Origin: Paludibacteraceae bacterium
Lineage (GTDB): Bacteria > Bacteroidota > Bacteroidia > Bacteroidales > Paludibacteraceae
DNA length: 64,000 nucleotides
NCBI GenBank assembly: GCA_024401535.1
Contig: JAKSKX010000015.1
Span: 1-64,000 of the forward strand
Direction: 5' to 3'
Below are positions 63,503-64,000 of this stretch, piece after piece (positions within the stretch are counted from its first letter, which is position 1; each line of letters begins with the position of its first letter). The notes under the pieces are model-generated. The model did no database searches. It had not been told where the DNA came from and was given only the letters and a program-made list of their open reading frames with translations. The position numbers and the translations under genes were made by a program.

Positions 63503-63517
63503 TAATACAAAATGCAA

Positions 63518-64000
63518 TTAATTATTAATTATCAACTGATATTTGTCCTTGGCCTTCTGGCATTTCGGCATTTCGTTTAGCAGTACCTTGGCACGGCCGA
63601 ACTTCGGGTTTATGTCTATTACCTTCTTGAAGTACAGCTTTGCCGTGTCGTAGTCCTTAATGAAAAGATAGTATAGCGCGATGTCATAGTTCAAAGCGCA
63701 AGTCACCTCGTCATTCACCCTTGCCTTCTTGTCTGTAAGGTTTGAATTTTTCAACTCGTTCTCGAACACATCGACTATACCGGCGCAGGCATCAACGAAC
63801 GGCTGAGTGTTCCAGTCGCTGTTCTCCACGTGGGCAAATGCGTTCATCATCTTATCTACGGCGGCATTTATCTCGGTGTAGTCGTACTTATTTTTCTTTG
63901 TAGATTTGATTTTATAGCAATGATACTTCGACACACCACCGAAGATAAGGTATCCGTCACCAAGCAACTCAGCAGACACGGAATTAGCTGGCGGCACCAA
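63518..64000 (-). CDS. TPR-containing protein, N-terminus beyond the window
   Basis: The visible 160 residues are the C-terminus of a longer protein; the frame is still open at the right edge. A TPR unit is visible near the end (NYDIALYYLFIKDYDTAKLY, then FKKVIDINPKFGRAKVLLNEM). Upstream, a helical segment follows (TEINAAVDKMMNAFAHVENS), and the stretch SAELLGDGYLIFGGVSKYHC is beta-like. Function unknown. The last residues (LIINN) are encoded by AT-rich repeat-like sequence (AATTAATTATTAATTATC) similar to the 52-59 kb repeats. Confidence 0.7.
   Translation of the reverse strand: MVPPANSVSAELLGDGYLIFGGVSKYHCYKIKSTKKNKYDYTEINAAVDKMMNAFAHVENSDWNTQPFVDACAGIVDVFENELKNSNLTDKKARVNDEVTCALNYDIALYYLFIKDYDTAKLYFKKVIDINPKFGRAKVLLNEMPKCQKAKDKYQLIINN

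Noticed and set aside
63322-63510. A 62-codon minus-strand open frame
   Set aside because: It begins in the terminator of the TPR gene and has no family features.

Overview
The window comes from a member of the Bacteroidota, most likely an uncultured gut- or rumen-type Bacteroidales. The evidence is the recurring promoter box TAnnTTTG in front of genes, the tmRNA tag ending in ENNYALAA, a 30S protein S16 with an Ala-rich tail, a type IX secretion (T9SS) plug protein of the DUF5103 family, and two secreted proteins with T9SS-type C-terminal tails. Most of the window is chromosome with housekeeping genes and lipoproteins. I see no prophage, IS element or CRISPR array.

Layout. 0-3.7 kb (minus): a probable operon of UspA-type stress protein, lytic transglycosylase, membrane protein, YhcH-family protein and Pcm methyltransferase (cut by the left edge). 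4-10.4 kb: GH9 cellulase plus a membrane protein with a GldL-like motif, an N-carbamoylputrescine amidase, tmRNA, prolyl-tRNA synthetase and a flavodoxin-fold reductase. 10.4-17.3 kb (minus): a secreted LRR/SGNH esterase fusion, then a four-gene envelope operon (outer-membrane protein, Kelch lipoprotein, beta-helix lipoprotein, secreted nuclease-fold protein). 17.4-20.1 kb: tandem paralogous small membrane proteins, a MATE transporter and three tRNAs (Glu, Glu, Met). 20.5-24.5 kb: TolB-like propeller, dnaJ-grpE and a DUF2059-like exported protein. 24.6-36.4 kb: secreted polymer-acting proteins (a putative metalloprotease with a T9SS tail, a decayed BspA-like gene, a GH3 lipoprotein, an amidase interrupted by a golvesin-like domain, an alpha/beta hydrolase) and a DUF4197 protein. 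36.5-44 kb: DUF58 protein, a small 2[4Fe-4S] ferredoxin, a divergent Gmd-like enzyme with manA, a large unknown protein and the T9SS plug protein. 44-59 kb: WYL regulator, LolA-like carrier, T9SS-tailed protein, M23 and C69 peptidases, rpsP, adk, a Sel1/TPR-like protein and glgB. 59.2-63.1 kb: a compact type III restriction-modification pair preceded by a long structured leader.

The clearest candidate for something undescribed is the region upstream of the type III mod gene (62898-63076). It holds several nested inverted repeats, and one central segment can pair perfectly with either an upstream or a downstream partner, so the two structures exclude each other. This suggests a regulatory RNA switch or an independent small RNA controlling the restriction system. 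Other points of interest are a Gmd homologue whose catalytic Tyr is His, an amidase whose metal-site residues are split by an inserted domain, an SGNH esterase fused to BspA-type leucine-rich repeats, an operon of uncharacterised surface proteins, and an AT-rich repeat family clustered around gene ends between 52 and 59 kb.
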